DNA of 64,000 nucleotides from assembly GCF_026745355.1 (NCBI RefSeq), contig NC_079208.1, positions 22,359,121-22,423,120 of the forward strand. Reading direction: 5' to 3'. Shown here in pieces: positions 32,730 to 45,900 of this stretch (position 1 is its first letter; every line of letters starts with the position of its first letter). The notes beneath the pieces are model-generated. The model saw only the letters and a program-made list of their open reading frames with translations, did not search any database and had not been told where the DNA came from. Made by a program: the position numbers and the translations under genes. The DNA comes from Beta vulgaris subsp. vulgaris. Its lineage: Eukaryota > Streptophyta > Magnoliopsida > Caryophyllales > Amaranthaceae.

Positions 32730-33459
32730 AAAATTAACAACTAGTATCAACATTAATTGCTTATGGAAGTTTAATCAATAATAGCCTTATATACACTAGG
32801 GTTGCAAAATCATATGTCTTTTAATTACTTCGTAATAATTTTCATCAAAAGTTGTTTACAAAAATTGAAAAGGAAAACTGTAGTTGTCAGTGTTGTGTTT
32901 ATTGTTTGCAAATGATGAGGAAGAGAATATAATGATGAAGAAGAAGTTGTAGTGTAACTTGTTTTTGGGAGTGAGAGATAAATTAGGGATTTTTTTTTTT
33001 GTGTAAATATGGTTGGTAGTTACTATTTTGTTTTTATTTTTTTTCTTTTCATATTTTTTGGTGTCTCACATGTATTGTCTACTCCTACTCCTCCTTATAT
33101 ACTTCTTTTTCTCTCCCAAACTTTAAAATCTTTGACCAAATACTCTCATTAATATATACACAAAAACATACTCATGTAGGATCTTGTTAGGGTCTCAGCG
33201 TACATTTTCGTAATATCAACTTTTTATATTTTTTATTAATACGAAATCAAAGATATTAAAGATTCAATATATATTTGGAGACTGTATAAAAAGCAAACAA
33301 ACATTATATTATTCGACGGAGGGAGTATAATAAAGATGTAAATTTGGGTGGAACATATTGATGTATTTGTAAGGACTAAACACTAGCATGATTATAGAGC
33401 CTCTAAAAATTGTGCCATCGTGCCATGCTGTCACGGGTTTAAAATCCCAACCATACAAT

Positions 33460-33759
33460 TATACAATACTAGTTTTATATGCACATAATGTGTGCGAAAA
33501 TACGTAGAAAATTATTTTTTTCTTAGAGGGTGTAGAAAATTAAATTAATTGTTAATTATGTATAATAAATTAGGGATTTTTGAATTTTGTTGACGGTTTA
33601 CTTTTTGTAATGTTTTTTTTAATCTTTTTTTTTTACTTTTTTAATTAATTAGGTAGTTTTCTTTTCTATTTTTAAATTAAAATAAGTAGTTACTCCTTTT
33701 TTTTCTTTTTTCTATTTTTTGATGTCCTACCCCTTTTGATATATAGAATAGAGATATAA
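33460..33759. repeat. Half-copy related to the 48-kb foldback element
   Basis: It begins with CTAGTTTTATATGCACATAA (TGTGTGCG follows) and ends near GATATATAGAATAGAGAT. These resemble the outer end (CTAGCCTTCTTTGCACACG) and centre (TTATATAATAGAGAT) of the palindrome at 47977-49009. The middle is AT-rich with long T runs. Weak but repeated at both ends. Confidence 0.4.
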
Positions 33760-34068
33760 GTCCCTTCTGTGTTATTTCGTACGGTATACTATATTTTTTT
33801 CAAAAAAATTTGTCAACTTAGCAATTACTTTTTGAGACACATAGTTTAAGACTTTGAAGCAACAAGTTGTGTAATTATCAAATATAGTAGTTGGTGGGGG
33901 TATTCTTTATTAAAGAAAAAGTTAAGTAACTTTTTCCTAATAAAGGTGAAATGCAAGCCAAAAGAGTAAAATTAATAATATAATAGTAGTAGGAAATATG
34001 TAAAAAATAGAAGTGTTCAAACTAATTTGAAATAAATATAAAAGAAAAGAGTTCTGAGATGGAGGGTG
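33760..34068. mobile_element. Old Stowaway-like MITE
   Basis: It aligns through its inside with the MITE at 38861-39157: a GACACATAGTTTAAG-like start, a TTGGTGGGGGTATTCTTTATT block and AGTGTTCAAACTAATTTGAA. The ends are degraded (TCCCTTCTGTG... and ...GAGATGGAGGGTG, next to TA). Non-autonomous, no coding capacity. Confidence 0.65.
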
Positions 34069-36961
34069 TATATTTTTAGTACATATTAATATTGTTTTAA
34101 CTATATGTTATCTTGGCATTTTTGTAAATTATTTATATAAACATGAATAAATTATGGAGGGACACTTGTTTAGTATATTCAGGTGGGTCGAAACATACCA
34201 AATCAGGTTAAAATGGGTCAATTTGGCTTATTGGGTCCGGCTCGATTGAGCTCGAAATGCTTTTCATGACAATTACTTGAAAATGAAGCTATGGGAATAA
34301 AAACTTGCCAATAAAGGGGGCCCTATATGGCTATATTATTACAGCGTAAATAATACTAATAGCATTAACATTTTTCTTTTTGAATATGAATATCATCAAA
34401 GTCAAAATGTTCATATTACCCAAGTTTTGTCCCCAGTTGAGACCTTTGAAACTGACGTAAACCAAACGAAATTGGATAGGGATACAACAAAAAAAAAATA
34501 AAGTGCATCTCACAAACATAGAAATCTAAAAGAACAGCCAACCAAATCTAGATACGGTGGCAAAGTCATATTATAGAGCACTTTAGAATGTTAATACCAC
34601 AAGTAAATGAAATCGTGTCTTGTGGGCCACTTTGTACCTTGACACAGATTTAGTCCAGTATTAGGTGGTTTAATACATAATACATGCTTATCCGGCATAT
34701 ATTTGCTAATTCTGTAGACTTCGTATCATCAAATCATTGAACTTTCCACTAACACCATCCAAACTCCAGCTGTTACAAGTTTGCAGAGGGAGGTATGGAG
34801 TGCTGAAGGAGCTGAACTAGTGGAAGAATAAGACGTCAAAATAGTCAAATGCATTTCACAGGGGATTATAGGAAGGAAAATGATGGAAAATTTGACTGTT
34901 TCACACACCTACACAGCTCATAACACGGATACAAGCACTCACATATGGAAAAAAAAAAAATCCACTTCAAAATCAACAATGGACATCAAGTACGCCATAT
35001 TTCCTGCTGCTAACGACATACTACCATTTATGATTTGCAGGAAGGAAACTCAAGTTTCTTACCATTTGAGCTTCTGTAGAGTGTAAATGATCCATCACAA
35101 GCACTGTTTGCACTTCGTCAACATAAATGGTCTGTCTGTCAAATTTAAGCAAGTTACACAAAATATGCATGTAATTTATATCGATAATTAGCCTCCTTAA
35201 TCACATAATTATGTACAGAAAGAACTCGTTACTAGCCTATTTTACATACATCATCAGGCTGTTCAGAAACATCAAACAATCACACTAATAAACTGACCAC
35301 TTGAAGACATCGTCTGGTCATCTGGTGTGAGGGTGTGAGGCTGTGAGCCTGTTCAAAGTGAAGTAACTTTCAAACAATATAAGAGGTATTACCTTATGTC
35401 AACATTGCTAAAAAGTTAGAATGAACTTGGAACAAAATGTTGCAGAGTGCTATCCTATCAAGGGCATGTCATTTTGTAGTTGATGTCTTGAAGAAATCGA
35501 CATGCTAAACAAAGAATTTGGACTTGTCCTATTTCTTAAGAAAAAAATGAAGGAAACAGGAATTTCACAAAACATGAAGCTATATTTCCAATCTTCAGAT
35601 AAGAAAAAGTGTCTTAATCCACTGATTGAGAATATATAAAGGTATATAAAAGAAATAGCAGGTCTTGTGAAAGAATACCTTAGAATAAAATTATGATAAG
35701 ACCACCTTACTTTGTGCCTTAGAAGGGTCTCTTTTTTTTGGAAGGAAAAAGGGGTCTAATATTAGATTTTGTAAAAACTCTTCATAAAATAAGATTTTGT
35801 AAGAATAGGATTAATAGAATTATATATTAATATTATTATGCTAAGCAATATTACTTTTATATCCATCTAAATGGTAGGACATATAGTAACCTGTCCACAA
35901 AATAGCATGGTTCCCAAGTCTAATCATGCAATTACTTTAATTTGGATAGACTTCAGCAAGATTATCCATCTATGAAGCTCTAGACCTATTCATGTCTAGA
36001 TGAGAATTCTGTCTATAGAGTTAGAAATCACTCACAATATCTGATCATGAGGCTGATTATTAATTTGAACCTCAATCACTTCATATGCTGTGCCTTCTCA
36101 TATCGCATCTGTAAGAACAATTGCAGAAAAAACCAGATGTGCCTGGAATTATCTACTCTTTCTTCATCGTATATCTACAGCATAGTCAAATCGGGCAGAT
36201 CAAATAGCACATACTAAATTATTAGTTAATAGTCAAGCAAACATATGGCCTAGGTGCATACTACCAAAGCAATTAGCAGAAATACGGAACTAGAGCACAT
36301 GGAGACAAGTGAACAACAATAAAGATATTACCTGAAGATAGCATTGCAGGATGCAAAAATTCTTGAAGTTGATGAGATTAACACAAACTCTGATGGAAAA
36401 GCCAGAATAGCCCACTGAACTACCAACTTGGCAAAAAGAAGTCATACGCACAAGGTAACTCGGGCTTCCAACTTATAAAACAATTTAGACACACAAGCAA
36501 CCCAACATCCAAAAGCGAGATATATATACAGCTTGAAGAAAATGTTGATCAAGCAAAATAAACAATAATGAAAAGTTCACTTCTCAGGGATTGGGGGGGG
36601 GGGGGGGACTTTAATTGGTAATCATTCTTGAGATCGGGGGAAAAATAATGAAGAAATGACCCTTTTCTTTTCCCTTTTGCAGACATATACAAAGTCATAG
36701 CTGCAGGAGTTGTTCCAAGGAAGAATCAATAAATTAAGAATCAAACATCCAAATGAATTTCATGATACATAAAATACAAGTAAATTGGTCGTCTTGGCAC
36801 CAACAGCTACAAGTTTCTGGGATTTACATCCCATCCCATGGCACTTTCAACTTGGGTGGAGTAGTGCATACTGGAACCAGATTTCTCCGTGCCACCCACT
36901 TCTCGTGCTTGAATGGAGGCTATGTGGCTGGCAGTCCTCCATTGCATGATATACCACCAAA
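34069..36961. other. AT-rich intergenic DNA and 3' UTR of the BRN-like gene
   Basis: No coding domain seen. The part just below 36962 must hold the 3' UTR of the BRN-like gene; its end is not fixed. A run of 15 G's is at 36593-36607. Short open frames here do not resemble proteins. Confidence 0.5.
36593..36607 (+). repeat. Run of 15 G
   Basis: A G homopolymer just downstream of the BRN-like gene's last exon. It could fold as a quadruplex or simply be slippage-prone. Confidence 0.85.
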
Positions 36962-39900
36962 TTAATATGGTGTGTTCTGTTTGTTATCTCTTTTTAACTG
37001 AACCTTCAACTTCTTACCACCTAACTGAAAGCCATTCATCATACTAATAGCAGATTGTGCAGATGCCGGTGAGTCATAACTGACAAATCCTGTAGAGTGT
37101 AACATAATAAGATCTAACCATCCTGACTATGCAAAATGAATACATAAAGGAAAATACCATACCAAAACATTTGCTGAGGCCAGTTGCTTTGTCAACAAAG
37201 ACCTTAGCACTCAAGACCCTGCCAAATGGCTGAAAGGCATTTGCCAATTCTTGATCACCGAATTCTTGAGGTATGTGGTATATAAACAAATTAGCACCAG
37301 GAGGACCTACATCATGAAATAAAAATAAAAGTTGGGTTAACTAGAGTGACCATATATATATAACACAGCAATTTGTCATTTCACCTTTATTATCGAAAAG
37401 GTCGAAGGTAGAAGACATAGCAACTCTTAAGACTCAAGAACATAATTTTACAGCAATAATAAAATTACACAAGGTCCCAGAAAAGGGGCCTGTTAATTAA
37501 ACAAATGCAAAGGAGAAGCTTTTACAACCTTCAACCTGACTTCCAGAACTTGAACCTGCACCAGGAGACGTTCCTGAGGGACTGTTTGCAACACTAGATG
37601 GCATGGAGCCAGGAGAACTGCTAACAGGTCTGTGATTCATCATCCCTCCAGGATATGTGACAGGATACTGAAGATTTGGAACAGCAGGATAACCAGATCC
37701 AACATAGCTTCTTGGTGCTACCCCAGGAGAAAGATCAGGTCTTACACCACGTAAACCATTTCCTTGATTTACTGGAGGAACCATATTATGGAATTGATTT
37801 TGCATCGGGGGCAAACGATATGGCATGAGCCCGTAACCACCAGGAGCCTATATTATGACCAAAAAACAAACAGTAAAAGAACAAGCATTGAAAACTCAGC
37901 AACAGAGATACCAATACGATTCTCCAAACAGAACATGAAAACAATTATAGAGTATCATACTGCTGATTGTGTTGCATAAAGGACTAAAATTTGACAAATA
38001 ATTGTGTTCAGGTAACAAACCTGGTAACCATATCCATTATATGCAGGACCATAGCCCATTGGCATGGCTCCAAATATTGAAGAATGTTGTGATGGATCAA
38101 CATTTGCCACATTAGAAGCTCGTGACTGGGCCTTCTGAGTCCTTCGAGCTTGCCTTTCCTTCTCTGTATCGGCCCACTTCACTACTAAAGGGACATTTGA
38201 ACCCTGATAAGAAACAGTACCGATCAGATAATGAGAACAAATCTAAACCAGAAGAATCTCTCTATGATTCATATATAACCCCAAAACAAAGTCAATTGTC
38301 AACATGGGAAAGTGCCATAAACTTTTCTCCAAAATTTTAAATACTAATCCATGAAACTGAGGTTTAGGGTGAAACAAAAAGTTTTTGGAGTAAGACAATA
38401 TAAACTGGCCATAGACAGCTCATATTGCCATTGTTTATTATTTCACATCCACAATTAATGAATATAATCATAAAAAATCTAGCAAAATTAATGTCAATAT
38501 CATATAAGTGCTTTCATCGAAGATAAAAGGCCTCAACTATCTCAGGAAAAAACCTATCCAAACTAAAACACACAATTGACTGTGCAATACAAATAGAGGT
38601 GAAAAACATGTCACTCAGCTTGGTTTATATTCAGGTGGAGAATCATTTGGTTCATACTAAGTCGGTCTTGGTTGGATCTATTATTCTACTGTCAAATAGG
38701 TTATCGTGATATATCAATCGATACTGGTTGTACTGTCTCAGTTGCTTTTTTGAGTCTTGTTCCACTTCCACTTTGATTATGTGCATTATTCAAATAACTC
38801 ACTTTGACCATATATTTTTTACTTATATATTGAAACAAAGGGTATTATGTAAAAATGTTACTTCCTCCGTCCCACAAAGATTTGAACAATTGTCGGGACA
38901 CGTGGTTTAGGTGATAAGTTGTAGTGTGATTATCAAATGATATTTCAATAAGAAAGTAGATGTGATAGGAGTTGGTAGGGTATTTTTTATTGGAAGAAAG
39001 AGAAAGTTGGGTCACTTTTTATCGATAAAGATAGAGTGCAGGCCAAAGGAGTGTAAAAAAAATAATATAGTAATAGTGGGACCATGCCAAAAATGAAAGT
39101 GTTCAAACTAATTTGGAACAACATAAAAGGAAATTGTTCAGTCTGGGACGGAGGGAGTATATGATTTGTCTCAAAAAAATATGAAGAAAAATATATTTTT
39201 TATAATTTTAACAAATCGATGATTAAAGTTATTAATGGTTAAACTTGTGCATTGACACACATGTTCAAGTCAAAGAGTAGCAACTAGAGAAAGAATGAGA
39301 GGAAAAGTATTAAATTTTTTGTCGCTTGATCAATTTGGGTTTGGGACAAGTAGTTTATGGTACAAGTTTGTCATTTTGGTCAAGTGGATTGGGTACGGTC
39401 GATATTGCCAAATGTATATAACATAAGCTAAGACAAGAAATTGTCTCCAACCCTCTTGCCATAGCAGTTAGGTATTTATCCATGGTCTTCTTTTCTCTTA
39501 CACGTGGTTCCATGATGAGCCTTCGACTTGCCTTCCTACAGTTAAGGGGTCTTCTTTTATCTTACACGTGGTTCCATGGTGAGCCTTCGACTTGCCTTCT
39601 TACACTTAAGGAGTTAAGGGGTGTTTGTTGTATGAAAATTTGAGTATGGAATAATCTCAAAGAGGGCAAAGTCTCATCTTTCTTCAAATAGATTGGGATC
39701 GGGACAAAAAACCCCTAATCCCAACCTTGGGGGTTTCAATGGGAGAAAGAATTTCCTAGAAAATGTATTAGGGGTTTCAATGGAAGAAAGAGTAATAGCA
39801 AGTAAACAATATAAACAACTCTACGGAGCGAAAATTAAAGCAATGACAAACAAATATTCAACGTGGAATCAATCCTTTAACAAGTAGAGGAAAAACCACA

Positions 39901-42900
39901 AACTATTTCATTAATCCTTCGACGAATATTAGCAAAAATCCAAACTCACATCCTGTGAACTACAATCTCTCAAGAACTCTAACTAGAAACCTAAGAGTCT
40001 TTGTAATCTCTCCTCGTATTCGATGAACATACAAGATAATGATTCCAATCCCTCTTTATATAGAGGATGAAATCCTATCCCTAGTAGAATCAGGGAAGAA
40101 AAACTCGGCCGTTCCGTTCTAGAAGGGCGCTTTGTAACGGGTTTGAGAGTTGCCGTTCCGAGAAAACCCGTTCTAGAACGGTGGAAGGAAATTCACACCA
40201 AACTCGGCCGTTCTGCCGTTATGTAACGGATATGCGGCGTTCTAGAACGGTTTTTTGGCCGCTTTGTGTTAAAACGCGAGGCAAAGAAGGAAAAAGGAGA
40301 ACAAAAGCATAAATCGGACTAAAATTTCTCCAATTAAATCTTACCAGGCTTCTTCATGCTCTAATTCAACACAAAACCCTAAAGTAATTTCATTTAATTA
40401 CTTCAAATTGCAGTCTAAAATGGAAACCCTAATTTTTAAAGAAACCCTAATATGCGTATGGGAGGAAAATGATGCCCCTGCTTCACCGGTCACGACAGAA
40501 AATGCCGGCAATATACCTTTAGATGCTTCTGGCATCGTAGCCGCCGGTGGACGCCGGCCGTTGTTGAAGCAAGTTATTCTCTTATTTGGATCTGGTGATT
40601 CTTCCTCTTTTCTCTCTCTTCTTTTTTCTTCTCTTATTCATTTTATTTTGTGACTGCTAGTCACGTGAGAACTGAGATAAAATATCTCGCTCGTTCTCCA
40701 CTTCTCTCTCTTCTTTTCTTCCTTTTTTTTCTTATTTTTTATCCCCTTTTTCTTTTTTGTCCCCTATTTTTATTCTCTTTTTCTTTTTATTCCCACACTC
40801 AGTCACACCTTTACTATTGCACCAAAAAAAAATGAGTAATTTCCATCAAAAGTACCCCAAATGTTGTACTGATAACAAAACAAAGTTAAAACGCTGCTTA
40901 TGTGAATTTTTTCACAAAATTCACGCCGCGACGACCGCGAAACGTTCTATTTGGCCGTTACGGGCCGTTCCCGCGAAAACGCGACCGTTACCGAGAACGC
41001 GACCGCGACCGCGTTTTTTTTCTCAGAGTAGAATTGACATCTAACAAGATCTAATCTAACTAGACTTAGGAAACTAGTAATTATCTATCTTCCTAATACA
41101 ATTTTCAATCTATTAGGAAATATATAATTTATAAAGAATCCTAACATAACAAGACTGGAAAAAATAAGACGAAAATAGAAAGGAAATCGCATAATTCGGG
41201 GGGGGGGGGGGTGTTAGGTTCCACCCCTGGGCGCGTCAAACCCTGCGGGCAAACATAAACTTTTTAGTTCATCTATAATTTTTCCTCAAACACTCCCGAA
41301 ACCCACAACGTATCCCCGGAACCTCCTAACCATGTTGGACTATTGGGCTTGCATCACTAATAATCAAAACTAGAATTGCAAGCAAAATTACCAAAATTAC
41401 CATATTGCCTTTCATAAAAGAAAAGGAAGAGAGGTATTGGTAGGGTTCTTTTTGTAAAATTCTACTTGATCCCTAACTTATAATCATCACCAACCACACA
41501 AGGGATTGCCAATATTTTCATAAATATTCAATCACCCAAACTCTAGTTCCCTACCTAGCACACCCACATACCAAGCTTCCCATTGACATTTCCTATCAAG
41601 CAACCAGTAAACAAGAGAATAAATTATCTCTATAATGCATGAATAGAAGCAACCTTTACCAAGTGAATGCATAAAAGATGGAGAGAGAATTCTTGTGGAT
41701 GAGGCCAAAATCAAGCGAAGGTGGCAAAATGTGTATCTATAAGTTGTTTAATGGTAATGGAGATACCAATATATGTTTAACATAGCTCGGAGAGCTCGGT
41801 AAGCAAAGTACGCATAGTTTTATAATTCTTGAGAACATATTACGAGATATTACCTCCGTTTCTCAATAAGTGAAACACTTTCCTTATTTGAAATGGTCCC
41901 AATAAGTACAACCAAGCTCTAAATGGTAAACAAATTCACTCTTATTACAAATATGCCACCAAAAAGCAAGAGGGGACCACAACTTTTTTGTTTCATCGCT
42001 TAAATTACTCTACCTTATTGTGGTCTCTCTCTACATTCTTTGGTAACTCCCCACTTTCCGTGTGTTTCACTTATTGAGAAAAAGGAGGAAGTATAAGTGT
42101 AAAAACGTTTCTCTCGGATAGGGAGTGGAAAGGCACTAAGGGTTGACAAGGTTGGAGGTGCCTTGGTAATAAAACTCTCTAATGCTATACTAGAATCTAG
42201 GAAGATGTCAATTTCAGCATTATAGTACCAATATACAAGAATAAGGGAGACACTCAAGCATGCAACAACCAATGGGGTAAAGAGCTACTTTGAACACGTA
42301 AGTCAGATGGCTTTCAAGTTGAGTAGAATTACATATAAATGTGGGGGAAGAATGGGATAATCTATGTTACTTGGACTCTTGAATTTACCTCGGGAACCCG
42401 TGTCGCATCTTTGACACCCAAATAAGGTGTGGACACTTCAAGACTCCTTTTGGGCCAAAACCATGGAAGTTTTTCATAAAGTAGCCCAGTCAAACACCGG
42501 AACACATACATGTGTTCAGCATGAACACCCGAGTCCAGGCAACATCGGGGATAGCAATGACATATAAATTAAGGTTAAGACTGAGATTTATCCATGAGAG
42601 AGCGTATCAAATACCTAGGGCCAATCATGCAAAGTAACATTTGTCACAGTTAAATTGTTGGGTCGCACGAAAGGAAGTGTGCCTTGACAGCTTTTCATAA
42701 TACAAATATACCACTTAAATAGAGGCAAATATAACCAAGTAGCCAGTCGCCCGCGTATGGCAACCTTATAATTGATGGCTATCTACAGAGATGAAGTAAA
42801 AGTACTTTAGTGGATGATTAACCATACTAGAAGAGATGTACTTCCTTTGCAACATGAAGGACGGCTTATAAATTAAGAAACCCATGAGATAAGGAGAGAG

Positions 42901-45900
42901 AAAAATGAAAGAGCACATGAGATGAGATTATGAGAAGAGAAAGAGAGAACTCACAATCCAAAAACGGTATATTAAACTTCTTTAGGAGCTTAATGTGACA
43001 GTTACAAAAATTTTAGGAGCTTTATTAAGCTTCTTTTTTTCATTGTTGGTAGTTGTTAGTTGGTATTGGGGTATATTATATTGTAATTCGTGGAATGTTG
43101 GCCTCAACTTTCGAGTAAGAGTGTGGGGTAATATTTATTAATTATTGTTGGGGGTCTCTATGAAAAGAGAGATATAATATAAAATTAGTGGAGTCATGCC
43201 ATTTTAGGAAGTGTATCCAGTATCAATCAATTGGGACAAAAGAAAACAGAAAGTGTATTAATTGATATGGGAACGTGGGAAAGACAGACCTCCATTTTAT
43301 GCTTTCCGTTGACAGCATCCATGGCTGCAAGAGCCTGCTCCTTAGTCTCATACTTCAGAAACGCACAGCCTGCCATGAAAGGAATGAATGACATGACTAA
43401 TTTAATGTTTTCGCAGTCAAATTGTAAACATGTGCGCGACAAGAATTTTCCAAGCATAACATCCTAACAAATAAATTTTTGATGGGGCAAGGAACCATGC
43501 ATAAACCGATTTATTTAATATCATTATTCGGTATTCATTAAAAATATAGAAACCTTTGCTTGTCTGCTGAGATCCCCTCAAAATTTGCAACTCTTTAATC
43601 GTCCCATATTGAGAAAATAAAGCAGAAACCTCGGCCTCTGAGACATTCTTCGGAAGCATGCCAACAAAAAGCTTATGCTCTAATAAAAGAAAAGTTCGAA
43701 AAAAAATGTCAGCAAGGAAACAAGCTTCATGCCTTTTATAAAGAGAAACTGACATAAGGTATTGCAAATCATAACAGACATCATGTCAAACTCAGGACAA
43801 AAAATCAATAAGACCTAGTCTTTCCAGTTCGCCATCTGCATACTTGACTTGCAAGGGACTGGATGCCTGAGGATAAAAAGCAGCGAATAGAAGATCAGGA
43901 AACAATAAGATAAAATAGAACGAAAAACAAGCACATCTTAAAAATAACCGAAATCTTAATAACATATGCATACCAATAAAGAACATATATAACCATGGGA
44001 AATAACAATTTAAGAGAAGGCATAGAATAAAAGGAGAGGGGCACTAGGTAATATATGGTTCTCAAAGGCTGCTGTCAAGTTAACAAATCATTCAGTCTAA
44101 ACTTATTCCATCAGCAATAGTAGCAGAAAGAAGCCATTTAAATGACACGATTACCGTACATGATGTTTGACTATATTGTGGCAACAAAGAGTACAGCAAT
44201 GAAAAAAGGAGCTCCCAAATAGAAAAGACCAACAACACAACAGACAATACCGAACCTAAAAATCAAGTATTGTACCACAACCCAGGTCAGATAATCATTG
44301 TTCTAAGTCAAACAGTACCACACGACATCAACGATAATATAAGGACACAATCAAGCTGTAAATTTCTAAGGGGCTTCTAGCAAGTTTGCATGGAGAAGGA
44401 GAGCTACGGGACAGAAGATATAAACATGCAATCATCATTGATGAAGTGAACAAGCAAGCAAGTCAGCATAAAGAAAAAAGCTATTGGATAGAAGGCATAA
44501 ACGCACACTCATCATTGATGAAGTAATAAAGCATAGCATGCATAAGTTATGAAATTCCAACAGAAATGCCACTTATAAGTACATCAGCAAAGCGCTAGCT
44601 CCTAATCAGCTAGTCAGCAACTTTTACTATGACGATTCGTTATCTCTAGATAAGATCACTTTTCAACAAATTAATAGTAGCACTTATTGATTTGCACTTC
44701 ATATGATGTGTGTTTGAGCAAAAGTTGGCTTAATACTAAGGGTACATTTTACTGCATCCCAAACTCTTAAACTGCATAGTCTCTTAAAAGTTTCAGCAAC
44801 CTTGCATGGATTTTTGGGAACTTTTAGTAACAACATACCCTTTTGCACTAATTGCTATAGATTCTAGCCAGCATTCATCAACATTTTCTACATTTTCAGG
44901 GTTTACCAATTCCACTGCAACCAGCAAGGGGTGGTGCAAAATATTACAACTTCTGGAATTTGTTGACCTATTACTGTTCTGGTCGAATGCTCTTCATTGT
45001 CAGCTCTGATGGCATCCATTATTTGATGTTGATTGGTATAGAAGATGGAGCTAAGTTATATGCTAGCTATAGGCTATTGTTTAGAATATTCTGCATTTCC
45101 ATGATATTTTTTTATAATTATAATTTAAATAAAAGCAACATAATCCCTATGCTATAGAAAATACATAAATGAGTGAGGCATTTCCTGATCCTGGATAAAA
45201 CGAACTGTTTCAACCAACAAGAGTGTTTTATGGAGTCATCCAAACAAGAGCTCAAATATTAAGGACAGGAACTAGGGATAAAAGGTAAAGATTATTCCCC
45301 CACTCTCTTGACAACCCCAACTAGAGCTCTAGCATGACCACCAAACTTGAGAAGTTTTCATCATAAAATGAATTTGTTCAACTCACCTTCCTAAGAAATT
45401 ACTCAGCATGAGGTAAGATAACGTTTGCAGAGGTTAAGATGTAACTACGGTTACTCTTAACTAGTCAAAGACTATTGATGTGACTATTTCAGTATGCAAA
45501 CCAAATAAATTTAGCAAGGATAGGGATGAAACAATCATCCCAAAGACTTGAAATCATATAGATTATCACAAAATGAAAAAATTTATTCAAATGGGCCAAC
45601 AAATCCTGTTGGCAGCTGATTATAAAACAAATAATGGTGAAATCAAGCAACCATTCTACAGAAGCACAGTACAAAGTGAATCGCTTTCTCTTCAAATATA
45701 CCAAACTATGGAAACTTGCAAAGTTACACTCTCTTCAAAACGTCAGTGAGATGTATGGAGTTCAAAAATTCATCTGAAAATCTATTGTTCTTAATCATCG
45801 ACCCATTAATCTACACAAGATGTCAGGCATGGATAAGCATAAAAACAGGATGCAATAGGTATATAATAACATGAACCAAGTCCCACTCCTAGCCTCCTGC

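Noticed and set aside
34069..36961. A second host gene downstream of the BRN-like gene
   Set aside because: No frame above about 70 codons with a recognisable domain or consistent splice sites was found on either strand.
40408..41044. Three overlapping short frames within BRN intron 5
   Set aside because: They are low-complexity, with Ser/Phe/Leu runs from CT-rich DNA, and no family resemblance or splice support.
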